A stretch of DNA of 64,000 bases from Polystyrenella longa. GTDB taxonomy: Bacteria; Planctomycetota; Planctomycetia; Planctomycetales; Planctomycetaceae. The notes below the pieces were generated by a model that worked only from the letters and a program-made list of their open reading frames with translations, had not been told where the DNA came from and did not search any database. The translations under genes and the position numbers were made by a program. Position 1 is the stretch's first letter. Each line of letters begins with the position of its first letter. This document shows, one piece after another, positions 43,559 to 53,567 of the stretch. The stretch is from assembly GCF_007750395.1 (NCBI RefSeq), contig NZ_CP036281.1, forward strand, positions 409,211 through 473,210. The letters run 5' to 3'.

Positions 43559-45934
43559 ATGAACCCGTATCTCGATCAGTCCAATTCAAATGAGAGCAGC
43601 AATCACGATAATTCTACTTCGGCGATGATGGCCCGTGTGATGCGTTTTTTACGTGTCATTATGCTGCGAAAAAAAATCATCGTCGTCTGCGTGATACTCT
43701 CGTCGGTCGCGGGCGCCTATCGGTACTCGACACAGATACCGATGTTTCAGTCTACCGCCCAGCTCTTAATTCTGAGTAACGGTGGATTCCAGACAGATGA
43801 TGTCAGTGGCCAGTCCCTGTTGAAAAACCAGATGCCGACGTACACCCGGCTGCTCTCCAGCGACCGCGTATTGGAAACTGCAGCGTCTCATTTACCTCCC
43901 GAACATCAGGTCGATGTCTCCGGCAATCCAATGGAAATGCAGGTCAAAATTCTGCGCAGTCAACTCAGTACGTCCGTATCACCACAGACGAATCTGATTG
44001 ATATTCGGTTCACATCGCAATCGCCCGAGACTGCGGCTTACACCATTGACCAGGTCATCATGGCGTATCTCAAATTTATGGAAGAGACACACCAGAACGG
44101 AACGCAGAATCTCCTGAAACTGTTGACCGAAGACCAGACTAAGATGGAAAACCAATATCAGGAGAATGCCAATCAACTGATTGAGTTACAACGCCGATCC
44201 GACTTGCTGCTGAATAGTGGAAGCGAGACGGTCAGCTTAGTCGGCCAGCGGATTCTTTCGCTACAGACCGCCTATACGGAAGCGCAAAACCAGATGATCA
44301 AGTTGGAGTCATTGATCAAGGTGTTGAAACAAGCGATCGAAAAAGGAAGTAACGCTCAACAGTATGCCGAAGAAATTCTCGGCCCGGGTCCTGTCGGAAA
44401 CGAACTGCTCAGTCAGGAAATGGGGCTGCAGGATCGCCTGATTGTCAGTCGATTGCAGGATCAACTTAAAGTGGATCAGGCCGAGTTGAAAAGTAAACTG
44501 ACTACGCTCGACTATAACCATCCAGATGTAATGGTTCTCACCAACCGAATTCAGTCGGCTGAAGATGCACTTCAACAACGATTGCAGAGTAATCAAAGTA
44601 GTTATCATGTTCAGCAGAATCGACGCCAGGCCCAACGCTTGCTTGAAATCGCCGAGCAGAAACTGGTTCAGTACGAGGAACGATACAGAGCTCTGAAAGA
44701 GAGCTACCTGTCCGAAGAGGAAAAAGGCCGTGAGTCAACATTAGTCATGTTGAAGATCAAACAACTTGAAACTCATCAAACGAGAATCATGGCTCAGCAT
44801 GATACATTGCTCCAGAAAATTCGAGAAGTCGACCTGGATGACCGGGCAAGCGTACTCGCCAAGACCGTGAAAAAACCGGAAATCTCACGATATCCCATTT
44901 CGCCAAATAAAATTCGCACGGCGATGTTCAGCCTGATTCTGGGAATCGCAATGGGCATCGGTGTGATTGTCGTTTTGGAAGCGCTTGACGATCGATTCCG
45001 ATCGCCGGATGAAATTAAATACCACCTCAATCTTCCCGTGCTCGCAATGGTGCGGAAGATGGAAGAAACTACAGGATACGCCATTGATGCCGTTCAAACG
45101 CATGTGAATCCCAACAGCGTAGAGTCGGAAGCATTCCGAACGTTGCGAACGGCAATCAGCTTCAGTTCGCACGAAAGCCGGCGACTGCTCGTGACCAGTA
45201 CCGAAAAGTCCGACGGTAAAACAACAGTGATGGCTAATCTGGCGGTTGCCTTCGCACAGTCCAACAAGAAAACACTCATTGTCGATACCGACATGCGGCG
45301 TCCCGGGATGACCAATCTGCTCGAACTGCGGAAAGAGGAAGGCCTCTCCAAGTTACTTCGAAGCGAAGAGCCGGTAGATCAATGTGCGGTGGAACTGATC
45401 CAACCTAGCGGTTCACCGAACCTCGATATACTTCCGTCCGGTAGCCGACCAGTCAATCCTTCGGAACTGTTATCGTCGAATCGTCTGTCCGATTTTCTGT
45501 CCTGGGCCGAGACTGTCTACGATCAAATCATTATTGATGCGCCACCGATTCTGGCTGTTTCCGATGCTGGAATCGTCGGTCGTCTCGTTGACACACTTGT
45601 TCTGGTGATGCGACCGGACAAAAATCGCCGTGGATTAGTCTATCGATCTGTTGAAACATTACAGATGTTTGGAATTCATATCTCCGGTATCGTCGTGAAC
45701 CATCTGACGCCGGACCAGGGCAGTGACTACTACGGCTATGGTTACGGATACGGGTACAGCGAAGACTATGGCCATGAAGAGTCTACTGGCGAAGATGGCT
45801 ACGACGAAGATGGTTACGGCGATGGAAACTACCAGAAAGAACCGGCAATTTTGGGTTACACCAGTCCAGACAGTGGTCAGGACGCAGGGTATGAAGACGA
45901 TGATTACGAAACCAACCCGTATCAGGCTGCTTGA
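43559..45934 (+). CDS. Polysaccharide co-polymerase / tyrosine autokinase (Wzc-like)
   Basis: 791 aa from the ATG at 43559; the frame opens 10 codons earlier. An N-terminal chain-length (Wzz) domain lies between two transmembrane segments (near residue 50 and near 465), with a long coiled coil between. The cytoplasmic kinase has the Walker A loop STEKSDGKTT (about residue 547), a Walker A' VDTDMRRPG and a Walker B IIIDAPPIL. The C-terminus from residue 724 is Tyr/Gly/Asp-rich (YYGYGYGYGYSEDYGH), the autophosphorylation tail, and is unusually long. It regulates polymer length and export with the Wza-like protein. Confidence 0.9.
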   Translation: MNPYLDQSNSNESSNHDNSTSAMMARVMRFLRVIMLRKKIIVVCVILSSVAGAYRYSTQIPMFQSTAQLLILSNGGFQTDDVSGQSLLKNQMPTYTRLLSSDRVLETAASHLPPEHQVDVSGNPMEMQVKILRSQLSTSVSPQTNLIDIRFTSQSPETAAYTIDQVIMAYLKFMEETHQNGTQNLLKLLTEDQTKMENQYQENANQLIELQRRSDLLLNSGSETVSLVGQRILSLQTAYTEAQNQMIKLESLIKVLKQAIEKGSNAQQYAEEILGPGPVGNELLSQEMGLQDRLIVSRLQDQLKVDQAELKSKLTTLDYNHPDVMVLTNRIQSAEDALQQRLQSNQSSYHVQQNRRQAQRLLEIAEQKLVQYEERYRALKESYLSEEEKGRESTLVMLKIKQLETHQTRIMAQHDTLLQKIREVDLDDRASVLAKTVKKPEISRYPISPNKIRTAMFSLILGIAMGIGVIVVLEALDDRFRSPDEIKYHLNLPVLAMVRKMEETTGYAIDAVQTHVNPNSVESEAFRTLRTAISFSSHESRRLLVTSTEKSDGKTTVMANLAVAFAQSNKKTLIVDTDMRRPGMTNLLELRKEEGLSKLLRSEEPVDQCAVELIQPSGSPNLDILPSGSRPVNPSELLSSNRLSDFLSWAETVYDQIIIDAPPILAVSDAGIVGRLVDTLVLVMRPDKNRRGLVYRSVETLQMFGIHISGIVVNHLTPDQGSDYYGYGYGYGYSEDYGHEESTGEDGYDEDGYGDGNYQKEPAILGYTSPDSGQDAGYEDDDYETNPYQAA

Positions 45935-46041
45935 AATGCCAGAAGGATCGAACCACTCAAGTCTTATCCACCCGCAAGAGATACTCCCGCTGAAGTCATC
46001 ATGGCTGAGGCGCACGAAAGGCTGACAGGGAAACGAGTTTC

Positions 46042-48780
46042 ATGTCTTCCACGAGCCCCCCGAAAATAAAAAAGAAACGGACGTTGAAATCGCCTCTACA
46101 ACAGCATCTGTTGCAGGGAACTGATCTGGGAATTCTCTCGGCGATTTTTCTCGTTCCGCTCTTTCTGGGAGGTCGACTGGGAGCGGGGCAATTGGCTCTG
46201 TTCTCAACGGCGGGTGTCATGGCACTCTGCTGGTTAACATTTCAGTCGCTGGATGAATCACCCAAATATCGCGTTACTCGATTCGAGCCTATTCTTATTC
46301 TGGCTGCGCTGCTGCTCTGGTTCCAATGTGCTGCTCTTCCTCCGGATTGGATCGCGATGCTCTCACCGCATATTGGTGAGACACTTTCTCTCTGGCAGGG
46401 AAATCCTGAGGCGACTTACGATCTGGGCGGTTGGTCTTCGATCTCGCTCACCCCGGCTGCCACTCGACAGGGACTGCTGTTTCTGATCGCATATACTTTG
46501 TTGTTTATTGTGACCACGCAGCGATTGCGTCACGTCGATGATATCGAAAAAGTCTTCCGCTGGATGGCTCTGGCCTCTCTGGGAATGGCGACTATTGGAC
46601 TGGCACAATACTTCTTCGGGAACGGTAGATTCCTATGGTCGTACGCTCATCCTACGATTACTACAGATGGTTCGGCGAAGGGAAGTTTTACGAACGGGAA
46701 CCACTTCGCTCACTTTCTAATGCTGGGAGCAGGACCACTACTCTGGTGGATCATGAAGGAGTCGGTGGCAGAAACGGAAACCCGCACTCATCGTTCCCGA
46801 CGTAAAGAGTTTCAATATCAAAATGAACGCCCCTTTTTGGCTTGGACACTCATGGCTGGAATGGGGGTCGTGATTTTTGCAGTCCTGATGGGTCTCACCC
46901 GCGGTGGAGCATTGGCCCTCGCGATCTCACTTTCAGTTTGTGTATTGGTCTGTTGGAGCCGTGGTTTCATTTCCGCGAGATTACTCGGGGGACTTACGCT
47001 CGGTGGAGTTCTGGCGGGCGGAGCGCTTTCCTTATACGGCTTGGAAGAAGTTTCCACGAACCTGAATGACTGGGAAGTCGATCGTTGGTTGATCTGGGAA
47101 GCGAACCTGAAAATCGCCAACGATTATCCGATCCTCGGAACAGGACTAGGTAGCCATTTCCAGAGTTATCGCAGCTATCTGAATACACCTCTATTTGAGT
47201 CCCGTTTTTCCCATGCGGAAAGTGGTTATCTTCAAGTGCTCTCAGAAACGGGAATCGTCGGCCTGAGTTTGCTTTCTCTAGCGATGCTCTTCCCGCTTTA
47301 CTGGTGCTTACGCGGTTTGCAGTTTTCGGAAACTCGGCAGGAAGTCATTCTGTTTGCCGCGCTGATGGGTAGCTTTGTTGCTAACTATTTACATGCGATC
47401 GTCGACTTTGTCTGGTGGGTTCCGGCCTGCATGACCTTACTCCTCATTCAGGCAGCTTGTGCTTGCCGGCTGTACCAAATCACACGGCGACGACACGAGT
47501 CGCGCAAAGCAGAGGAACCAGTTGTTCATTTTCCCAGATTGATTGTCTGGGGTTTAACCTCCTTTGCAGCTCTGTTGTGTGGCTGGTTAGTCCAGGAATC
47601 GGTAGGCGTATGGCGGGGAGAACAGGAGTTTCAAGCGTTTCAGCGTAAGGCTCTCATCAACGTGGAGGCCGATGACTCGATGGGGGCTTCGGTCGGATCG
47701 AGTTACGCCCGTGCAGAAAACACAGACAATGGTTTCTCTCCTGAAGAACGACAGGCTTATGCACAGCGACAGGTGGTGGAGCAGGTTAGCCTTTTGATTC
47801 ATGCATCCCTGAAGAATCCACAGGATGCGGAACTTCGGTACCGAGTCGCGGAAGGTTACCTGATCTACTTCGAACTACTTCAGTCGAAAAGTGATAATCC
47901 GATGAGTACTCCGCAGATTCGAGATGCCGTCTTTGCGTCTGAATTTGAGAATGTGGATGACATGCAAGACTGGTTAAAGCGGGCATTTGGAAACAATGTA
48001 CAATTCCTCTTTGCCGCATTCCAACATACCAAAGCAGCAATTAAATTATGTCCGCTTCAGGGGGACGCCTATCTCCAACTTTCACAGTTAGCTTTTCTTG
48101 ATGGGGCCGGCCCTGATTCGGTTGAACGGTGCTTGCAGCAAGCTCAACAAGTGCGACCGTACGACGCAGATGTCCTGTTTGAATTGGGCCGTTTCGAATG
48201 GAGTCAAATGCAGTACGATGAGGCTCTCGAATATTGGAAGCAGGCATTCCATCAAGAGATTCGAACACAGAAAAGAATCATTCGGCTGGTTGCCGGTCCT
48301 TTAGGCCCTGCGAAGTTTCTGAAAATATTTGAACCAGATTGGCAAGCACTGAGACGTATTGTGCAGCAATATCGATTACTGAAAGACGAGTCCGCACTAA
48401 AAGAAATTCTACCCTTGTATGCCGAACGTGCTATTCAGGAGGCTGGAAGAGAAAATAACCCGGAACCTGTCCGGGCTTGGATGCAAGCGGCAGTGGCTTA
48501 TCAGGAACTGGGTCAATCAGTGAATGCAGAGCGTTGCCTGGTTGCGGCGTTGAAGCGTTATCCCAACGAGTATCAACTGCATGAAACTTATGGAAAATTA
48601 CTCTACACGATGAACCGGATGGAAGAGTCCGAGAAGGAACTTCGCTGGTGCCTGACTTATCAACCAGATGATGTCGGTTTGCGAAAGCGGTATGAATTGG
48701 CTCAGCATAAACGCCTGCAAAGCAAGTCTCCAATTCGCTTAACCTCCGGACAACCATCGGAGTCGGGGACGCCGCAGTAG
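46042..48780 (+). CDS. O-antigen ligase / polymerase-like membrane protein with TPR tail
   Basis: 912 aa. About a dozen hydrophobic segments fill residues 30-500. The Wzy/WaaL-type periplasmic loop reads YPILGTGLGSHFQSYRSY, then FSHAESGYLQVLSETGIVG. Residues about 570-900 are a helical repeat region, at least four TPR-like units (e.g. DADVLFELGRFEWSQMQYDEAL). It probably joins or polymerises exopolysaccharide in the periplasm, with the TPR part as a docking platform. It is the last gene of the operon; a strong terminator follows at 48847. Confidence 0.82.
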   Translation: MSSTSPPKIKKKRTLKSPLQQHLLQGTDLGILSAIFLVPLFLGGRLGAGQLALFSTAGVMALCWLTFQSLDESPKYRVTRFEPILILAALLLWFQCAALPPDWIAMLSPHIGETLSLWQGNPEATYDLGGWSSISLTPAATRQGLLFLIAYTLLFIVTTQRLRHVDDIEKVFRWMALASLGMATIGLAQYFFGNGRFLWSYAHPTITTDGSAKGSFTNGNHFAHFLMLGAGPLLWWIMKESVAETETRTHRSRRKEFQYQNERPFLAWTLMAGMGVVIFAVLMGLTRGGALALAISLSVCVLVCWSRGFISARLLGGLTLGGVLAGGALSLYGLEEVSTNLNDWEVDRWLIWEANLKIANDYPILGTGLGSHFQSYRSYLNTPLFESRFSHAESGYLQVLSETGIVGLSLLSLAMLFPLYWCLRGLQFSETRQEVILFAALMGSFVANYLHAIVDFVWWVPACMTLLLIQAACACRLYQITRRRHESRKAEEPVVHFPRLIVWGLTSFAALLCGWLVQESVGVWRGEQEFQAFQRKALINVEADDSMGASVGSSYARAENTDNGFSPEERQAYAQRQVVEQVSLLIHASLKNPQDAELRYRVAEGYLIYFELLQSKSDNPMSTPQIRDAVFASEFENVDDMQDWLKRAFGNNVQFLFAAFQHTKAAIKLCPLQGDAYLQLSQLAFLDGAGPDSVERCLQQAQQVRPYDADVLFELGRFEWSQMQYDEALEYWKQAFHQEIRTQKRIIRLVAGPLGPAKFLKIFEPDWQALRRIVQQYRLLKDESALKEILPLYAERAIQEAGRENNPEPVRAWMQAAVAYQELGQSVNAERCLVAALKRYPNEYQLHETYGKLLYTMNRMEESEKELRWCLTYQPDDVGLRKRYELAQHKRLQSKSPIRLTSGQPSESGTPQ

Positions 48781-48846
48781 CCGCGTCAGTTTCTGTGAAT
48801 GCAGAGAGACTACTGGCTGAATCGCTTCCGGCTTTAACAGCAAATA

Positions 48847-48888
48847 AAAAACCCGCCATCCCGAAGCACGGGAGGCGGGTTTTCTTTT
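48847..48888. terminator. Bidirectional terminator between exopolysaccharide operon and oxidoreductase
   Basis: AAAACCCGCC and GGCGGGTTTT form a 10-bp perfect stem with a further inner TCCC/GGGA pair, flanked by A-rich DNA on the left and T-rich DNA on the right. It serves both convergent transcription units. Confidence 0.88.
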
Positions 48889-48960
48889 TAGTCGTATCAG
48901 TTACCACGGCAGTCGTGGTAGCGGCAATGATCGCCCATCGATAAGAGCTAGACTTATCGC

Positions 48961-50412
48961 TTAGACATTCTCAGCGCTGGGAACCTCGAATCCTTTACGG
49001 TATTCGCGGGTCAGCATGGGGCTGGCTTGCTCAGCCATCTCGCCGGTGAACTCTTCGCCTTCCAGCTTGAGTGTCGGTCCGAGAGAGATCTCAGTGCTTT
49101 CGCCTTCGAGACCATTGTTTTTCAGGTGCTGAGTGAATCGACCCAGTGTTTCCTGATATTCGTCGTTGTCACCGAGTTTTTCACCCACTTCAGCAACAGT
49201 CATTTTCTCACCGAGACGGTAAGAGATATTACCAAGGTGACAGAGAGCACTCGAGTAGTGACCTTCTTCGATGTCAGCGTTCAGGATGGTATGATCGTTG
49301 GCGCGAACGGCGTCGATGAAGTTCTGGAAGTGGTTACCTCCACCAGTGAACTTCTCAGTGACTTGACCGTCCAGATCGTAAGCAACCGCGCTGCTATAGC
49401 TCGGCTGAACGACATAACCTTCTGAACCGTAGTAGATCACGCCGACGCGGGTGTCCATGTACAATTCGGTTTCGAGTCCACGGACTTCGAAGATCAGTTG
49501 TTTGTCACCGTAGTTGTGAACACTGACCTGAGTGTTGGCGACATCACCGGCATCTTCGTAACCGAGTCGTCCACCGTAAGAGAGAACGCTGTCACCAATA
49601 CCGGAGACTCCCAGACCCCAGCGAGCGAGGTCCATCTGGTGAATACCCTGGTTGCCCAGGTCACCGTTACCGTACAGGAACTGCCAGTGCCAATCGTAGT
49701 GGAACTGAGGACGTGTCAGTTCCTCCATGGGAGCAGGGCCGGTCCACAGGTCGTAGTCGACGGTTTCGGGCACATCGTAGTTGCCTTTAGGACCGATAGA
49801 TTTACGACGTTTGTAGCAAAGGCCACGGGCTTTGCTGATCGTTCCGACTCCACCCTGATGCATGAAGTCCATGACATCGAGGGTCCCTTTCATGGAGCGA
49901 GACTGAGTTCCGGTCTGCACGATCTTCCCATGCTTACGGGCGGCATCGACAATACGACGACCTTCGCTCACATTGTGGCTGACTGGTTTTTCAACATAAA
50001 CATGTTTGCCAGCTTGAACGGCCCAGATAGCTGCCAGGGCATGCCAGTGGTTAGGAGTCGCGATACTGACGATATCGATTGCCTGATCTTCGTAACATTT
50101 TCGCAGGTCAGTGTAGACGGCGGGACGTTTGCCAGTTTTCTTGGCAATTTCATCGGCACGCTGATTCAAGTATTTCTCATCTGGATCAACAAGGGCGACG
50201 ACTTCGCTGTCGGGGGAACCGGTGAAGCCACTGATGTGTGACTGACCTCGGCCTTTAACACCAACTACGGCGACCGCATATTTTTCGTTCGGTCCTTTTT
50301 CCTGTTTGTTGGCAGCCATCAGGGGCTGAGAAAGTGCGGAACTGGCGGCGTAAGCAGCTGCCGTGGCGAACATCGAGTTTTCCAGAAACTCGCGACGTGA
50401 TTGTTTCGTCAT
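48961..50412 (-). CDS. Gfo/Idh/MocA-family oxidoreductase, Tat-exported
   Basis: 483 aa. The N-terminus has a Tat signal (SRREFLENS with twin Arg, then an Ala-rich segment to about residue 35). The NAD(P) Rossmann domain follows (YAVAVVGVKGRGQSHISGF), then VSIATPNHWHALAAIWAVQAGKHVYVEKPVSHN, the typical EKP catalytic lysine motif. The C-terminal half is the substrate-binding sheet domain (GNGDLGNQGIHQMDLARWGLG). Planctomycetes carry many of these exported dehydrogenases acting on sugars or inositols. Substrate unknown. Confidence 0.9.
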   Translation of the reverse strand: MTKQSRREFLENSMFATAAAYAASSALSQPLMAANKQEKGPNEKYAVAVVGVKGRGQSHISGFTGSPDSEVVALVDPDEKYLNQRADEIAKKTGKRPAVYTDLRKCYEDQAIDIVSIATPNHWHALAAIWAVQAGKHVYVEKPVSHNVSEGRRIVDAARKHGKIVQTGTQSRSMKGTLDVMDFMHQGGVGTISKARGLCYKRRKSIGPKGNYDVPETVDYDLWTGPAPMEELTRPQFHYDWHWQFLYGNGDLGNQGIHQMDLARWGLGVSGIGDSVLSYGGRLGYEDAGDVANTQVSVHNYGDKQLIFEVRGLETELYMDTRVGVIYYGSEGYVVQPSYSSAVAYDLDGQVTEKFTGGGNHFQNFIDAVRANDHTILNADIEEGHYSSALCHLGNISYRLGEKMTVAEVGEKLGDNDEYQETLGRFTQHLKNNGLEGESTEISLGPTLKLEGEEFTGEMAEQASPMLTREYRKGFEVPSAENV

Positions 50413-50617
50413 GTTAATCGTTCTCTACTTTTTAGAGGCCAAGGAATTATCCCGGGACACGCTGTAGTCTCAGCGCATCCGACTGGCGACAATCGGTTAT
50501 GGTCAAATTACTGAATACAGAAGCATCCAGTTTACACGCACGAACCGATCAAAATCAACAGATGTGTTCGATTTGATACGTCGTCCAGGTGGCTTCTGTT
50601 GAGGGAAATAACGGAAA

Positions 50618-52141
50618 TCAGGGTTCTTTTGGCGATTCAGAAACAGGGGATTCTGCGATAATTTCCGGTGAGGAAAGGCTGTTTTCAGCCAGATTCCCTT
50701 CTGATGGCTCCTCTTCGGGCTGCGATTCTCCCGGAACGCAAAGAGCGACGAGGCCGGAGGAAACGACCAGACTAAGCACCGGAACTAGTAATTCGTTCAC
50801 CTTTTCGGACAGCATTTCTTCCGAATTCCACAGCCCATTCAGCTCCCGCCACCATAAAATCTGGACCAGCGTCGCCAGCAGGACGAGTAGACCCATCCCG
50901 CGATCATATCGGGATCGATTCACTAACAGGAGCGCGAGACTGGCAATCACAAACAACCCGGAGATTAAACAAGCGGCTTGCCATCCAAGATAATACCCCG
51001 AGAGAAATCCCATCCAGAACAGGGTATGAAGTCCGCCCGCGAATCCTGTTCTGGGAGATACACTGAGTGTCGTCACAAAACTCAACGAGCCCAGTAACAT
51101 CGCTCCTGTGAAAGCTCCGATGACCCCGGTGAGCGGGCCGACTGCTGAAATTTGAAACGCGGCTGATGTCGGCGAGGGAGTAACACCTGCTAGTCCTGGC
51201 AAATTGATGCCCAATGGGACGGGATACAGCCAGGGGAAGCAAAGCGAGAGTAAGCCCGCGCTGCTGATGGCAAAGCCTAGAAACCGACTGGGAATCAGTT
51301 GCCGGTCGAGGTGCATCATTCCCATCGCCAGCAACAACGTGAGTAACAGCGTATGCCATGCACACCAACCAGCTAAACCGCCCGCTTGTCGCGATGACAT
51401 CAGGCGAATTAATCCATTCGCTTGAACTTGAGGTGCGCCTGGTATGTTGGCTCCACCAGAAGCAAACTCCCACAGGAAGAGAAGGACGAAGAGTCCGGCG
51501 ACCGTTGCTTCGATTAAAGGGTAGCGGGCTGATATCGGAGTTTTGCAGTCATAGCATTTCCCCCGCAGCATTAACCAACCGAACATCGGTACGTTGTGCC
51601 GCATGCGAATGGGAGTCAGGCAGTTGGGGCAGCGGGACTTGGGTTTCGACAGATTCAGTCCCGCCGGCATTCGGTAGATGACGACATTCAGAAAACTACC
51701 GATTGAGGCTCCCACCCACATGAAAAACAGAACAGGCATCGCGGTTAACATTAACCGCATCACCCAACTCAGTTCGTTCGGCTGACCATGATTATGACGA
51801 TGTGGGCTTATCTTCTGGGATCGATCGATAGGTCTCTCCGGTCGAGTCTCGGAAGCCGTCGTTTCTTCCGTGGGCGCAGGACGTGGGGCCAACACTGGCT
51901 TGCGAGTTGAAGTCGTTGCATCATCGCTGGCCGTTTGTGAATTGGAGGCTGGCTCGGCGTTAGATTCCTGAGCCGAGACTGGAAGCGTGAAGCCAGACAG
52001 GACAATCAGCACGAACGTCCAACAGGCGGTTCTCCCTGCCGAGTTCCACGGCTTGAATCGGCGTTCGAGGGAATGGGCGCCTTCAGAGAGAAAGCGAAGT
52101 TGATGCGGTCTGGGCGGTAAATACACGCTGATGAAATCCAA
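50618..52141 (-). CDS. Prepilin peptidase homologue, second catalytic Asp not conserved
   Basis: 507 aa. The N-terminal 120 residues hold a signal-like segment (40-57) and a Ser/Thr/Pro-rich linker, not usual for PilD. The N-methyltransferase domain follows ([16 protein letters not shown], then CPNC at 171-174 and CYDC at 196-199, the Cys-x-x-Cys pairs). The peptidase helices keep one Asp in MHLDRQLIP (Asp279). Where the family has GxGDxK, the sequence reads [10 protein letters not shown] (around 368-376), so the second aspartate is missing. It is either a methylase-only or an inactive peptidase homologue, or it uses another acid residue. Confidence 0.78.
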   Translation of the reverse strand: MDFISVYLPPRPHQLRFLSEGAHSLERRFKPWNSAGRTACWTFVLIVLSGFTLPVSAQESNAEPASNSQTASDDATTSTRKPVLAPRPAPTEETTASETRPERPIDRSQKISPHRHNHGQPNELSWVMRLMLTAMPVLFFMWVGASIGSFLNVVIYRMPAGLNLSKPKSRCPNCLTPIRMRHNVPMFGWLMLRGKCYDCKTPISARYPLIEATVAGLFVLLFLWEFASGGANIPGAPQVQANGLIRLMSSRQAGGLAGWCAWHTLLLTLLLAMGMMHLDRQLIPSRFLGFAISSAGLLSLCFPWLYPVPLGINLPGLAGVTPSPTSAAFQISAVGPLTGVIGAFTGAMLLGSLSFVTTLSVSPRTGFAGGLHTLFWMGFLSGYYLGWQAACLISGLFVIASLALLLVNRSRYDRGMGLLVLLATLVQILWWRELNGLWNSEEMLSEKVNELLVPVLSLVVSSGLVALCVPGESQPEEEPSEGNLAENSLSSPEIIAESPVSESPKEP

Positions 52142-52170
52142 AACTCATATGCCAATGGCATGAGCCTAGA

Positions 52171-52202
52171 GCAGTGAAAGGAATGTGCAGTGAAAGGAAT
52201 GT
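52171..52202. repeat. 16-bp tandem duplication
   Basis: The unit GCAGTGAAAGGAATGT occurs twice in tandem at 52171-52186 and 52187-52202, with GCAG again after it. Confidence 0.9.
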
Positions 52203-52362
52203 GCAGAAAGAAGGGAGTGCGGCCCGAGGCTTTGAGTAAATATGCTTCAACAGCTTGAACCGCAATCCATTCTTGTGCAGCCCGGCATCACTTGCAAGCA
52301 GGGGACGATTCCCACCGAGACCTTTGCTCAATTTAGCGTTGCTTGCGATCAGCTAAAACGAA

Positions 52363-52394
52363 CCCGTTGATCTTCTTGCCCGTTGATCTTCTTG
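52363..52394. repeat. 16-bp tandem duplication (second in the gap)
   Basis: The unit CCCGTTGATCTTCTTG occurs twice in tandem at 52363-52378 and 52379-52394. It lies in the same 260-bp intergenic gap as the other duplication. The rest of the gap has no gene. Confidence 0.9.
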
Positions 52395-52401
52395 AAAGTC
52401 T

Positions 52402-53370
52402 TTATCGCTCGAATCGACTGCGGCGGTCCTGCCAGGGAATCGATTTCTTCAGTACATGACTGTTCAGGAATTCTAAAATATCGGTTGCCATCTGCTGGTT
52501 CCGGCTGATCAACTCTGTGCCTCGATCACCATATTTCGGATAAATCTTTTTGTAAAACATTCGCATGTCATCCTTGTCGGACTCCTTGTTTCCAGTCAGA
52601 TAGGTATAGATCAGGTCGGAGGACTCTTTCCCTGTTTTATCGTTGTCGCCTGCGACCGTCATGATCGCGACATCATAGAAGGGACGCCTTAGCTGCAGCA
52701 GCGCACTCTTTCCTGATATCCCCGGTAAGTTCACTTCCGGAGAGATGACCACCAACGCTTTGACATCCTGACCACGGGGGGTCCGGGAATCCAATGTCGC
52801 GGCATCGCGGTAAGGAACTTTCTTCCAGTCGCGAACGGTGAATCCCATGGCGACCGGTGCCAAAGATTCCGGTGCGATGATGGCGAGCTTGGCCATATTC
52901 AGATTCTTCTGTTGGTGTTCTTCGAACAGAAACAGTTTCACTGCTTCAAGATCGTATCGAAGAACATCGGCATAGTCGGCAGGACGCATCTCTTTAACGA
53001 CGTTTTTCACATTGGCAGGTGGAGTACTCTCGCCATATTTGCGCGGGTCGAGTGTCAGCACGGCGTATCCGCTATTTCGCAAGGTGCTCGCGAAACCTGC
53101 CTGGCCTTCCCAATGCAATCGGTTTCCGCGATCACCCGGGAGGAGTAAAACGACAGGTCGTTGCACCCCTTCATTCGGATCATCGAAACGCATGTTGTAA
53201 TACGTTCCTTTCAGCGTCCAGCCATCTTCTGTTGTGAAAGTGCGTGCTTCCTCGAAAGGGACATCGTCCGCAAACACCGGCGTAGCCATATAAAAGAACG
53301 CCAACGAAAGACTGAATGCGATAGAGAGCCCCATCGGACTCCCGTTTTTAATATTGCCCCAGTAAGTCAT
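52402..53370 (-). CDS. Secreted alpha/beta-hydrolase-like protein
   Basis: 322 aa from the ATG at 53370; the frame opens 20 codons earlier, and a CAGGACGCAGCC site precedes 53370. A signal peptide is present (IAFSLSLAFFYMATPVFAD). The sheet order VVLLLPGDRGNRLHW, YAVLTLDPRKYGES, then LAIIAPESLAPVAMGF fits an alpha/beta hydrolase, with the serine of PESLAP at the usual nucleophile place although the GxSxG form is not kept. A late acid region (MTVAGDNDK) is present. Substrate unknown; it may be a catalytically altered member. No close neighbour suggests a role. Confidence 0.65.
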   Translation of the reverse strand: MTYWGNIKNGSPMGLSIAFSLSLAFFYMATPVFADDVPFEEARTFTTEDGWTLKGTYYNMRFDDPNEGVQRPVVLLLPGDRGNRLHWEGQAGFASTLRNSGYAVLTLDPRKYGESTPPANVKNVVKEMRPADYADVLRYDLEAVKLFLFEEHQQKNLNMAKLAIIAPESLAPVAMGFTVRDWKKVPYRDAATLDSRTPRGQDVKALVVISPEVNLPGISGKSALLQLRRPFYDVAIMTVAGDNDKTGKESSDLIYTYLTGNKESDKDDMRMFYKKIYPKYGDRGTELISRNQQMATDILEFLNSHVLKKSIPWQDRRSRFER

Positions 53371-53567
53371 GATGGCTGCGTCCTGATAAAGAGGAAGAGG
53401 TGCAAGTATCGATATCCTATCCGAATTCAACTGGTGGTTTCACCACTTTCAGTTTAAAACAGTATGTGGCTATAATCAATTCGCGATTTAGAGACCCCGG
53501 CCGATCTGTCATGTTAGGTAAGTCAATTGCCCTGTAATCCTTCAAGTTTACCTGGTCAGCCAGTTCT

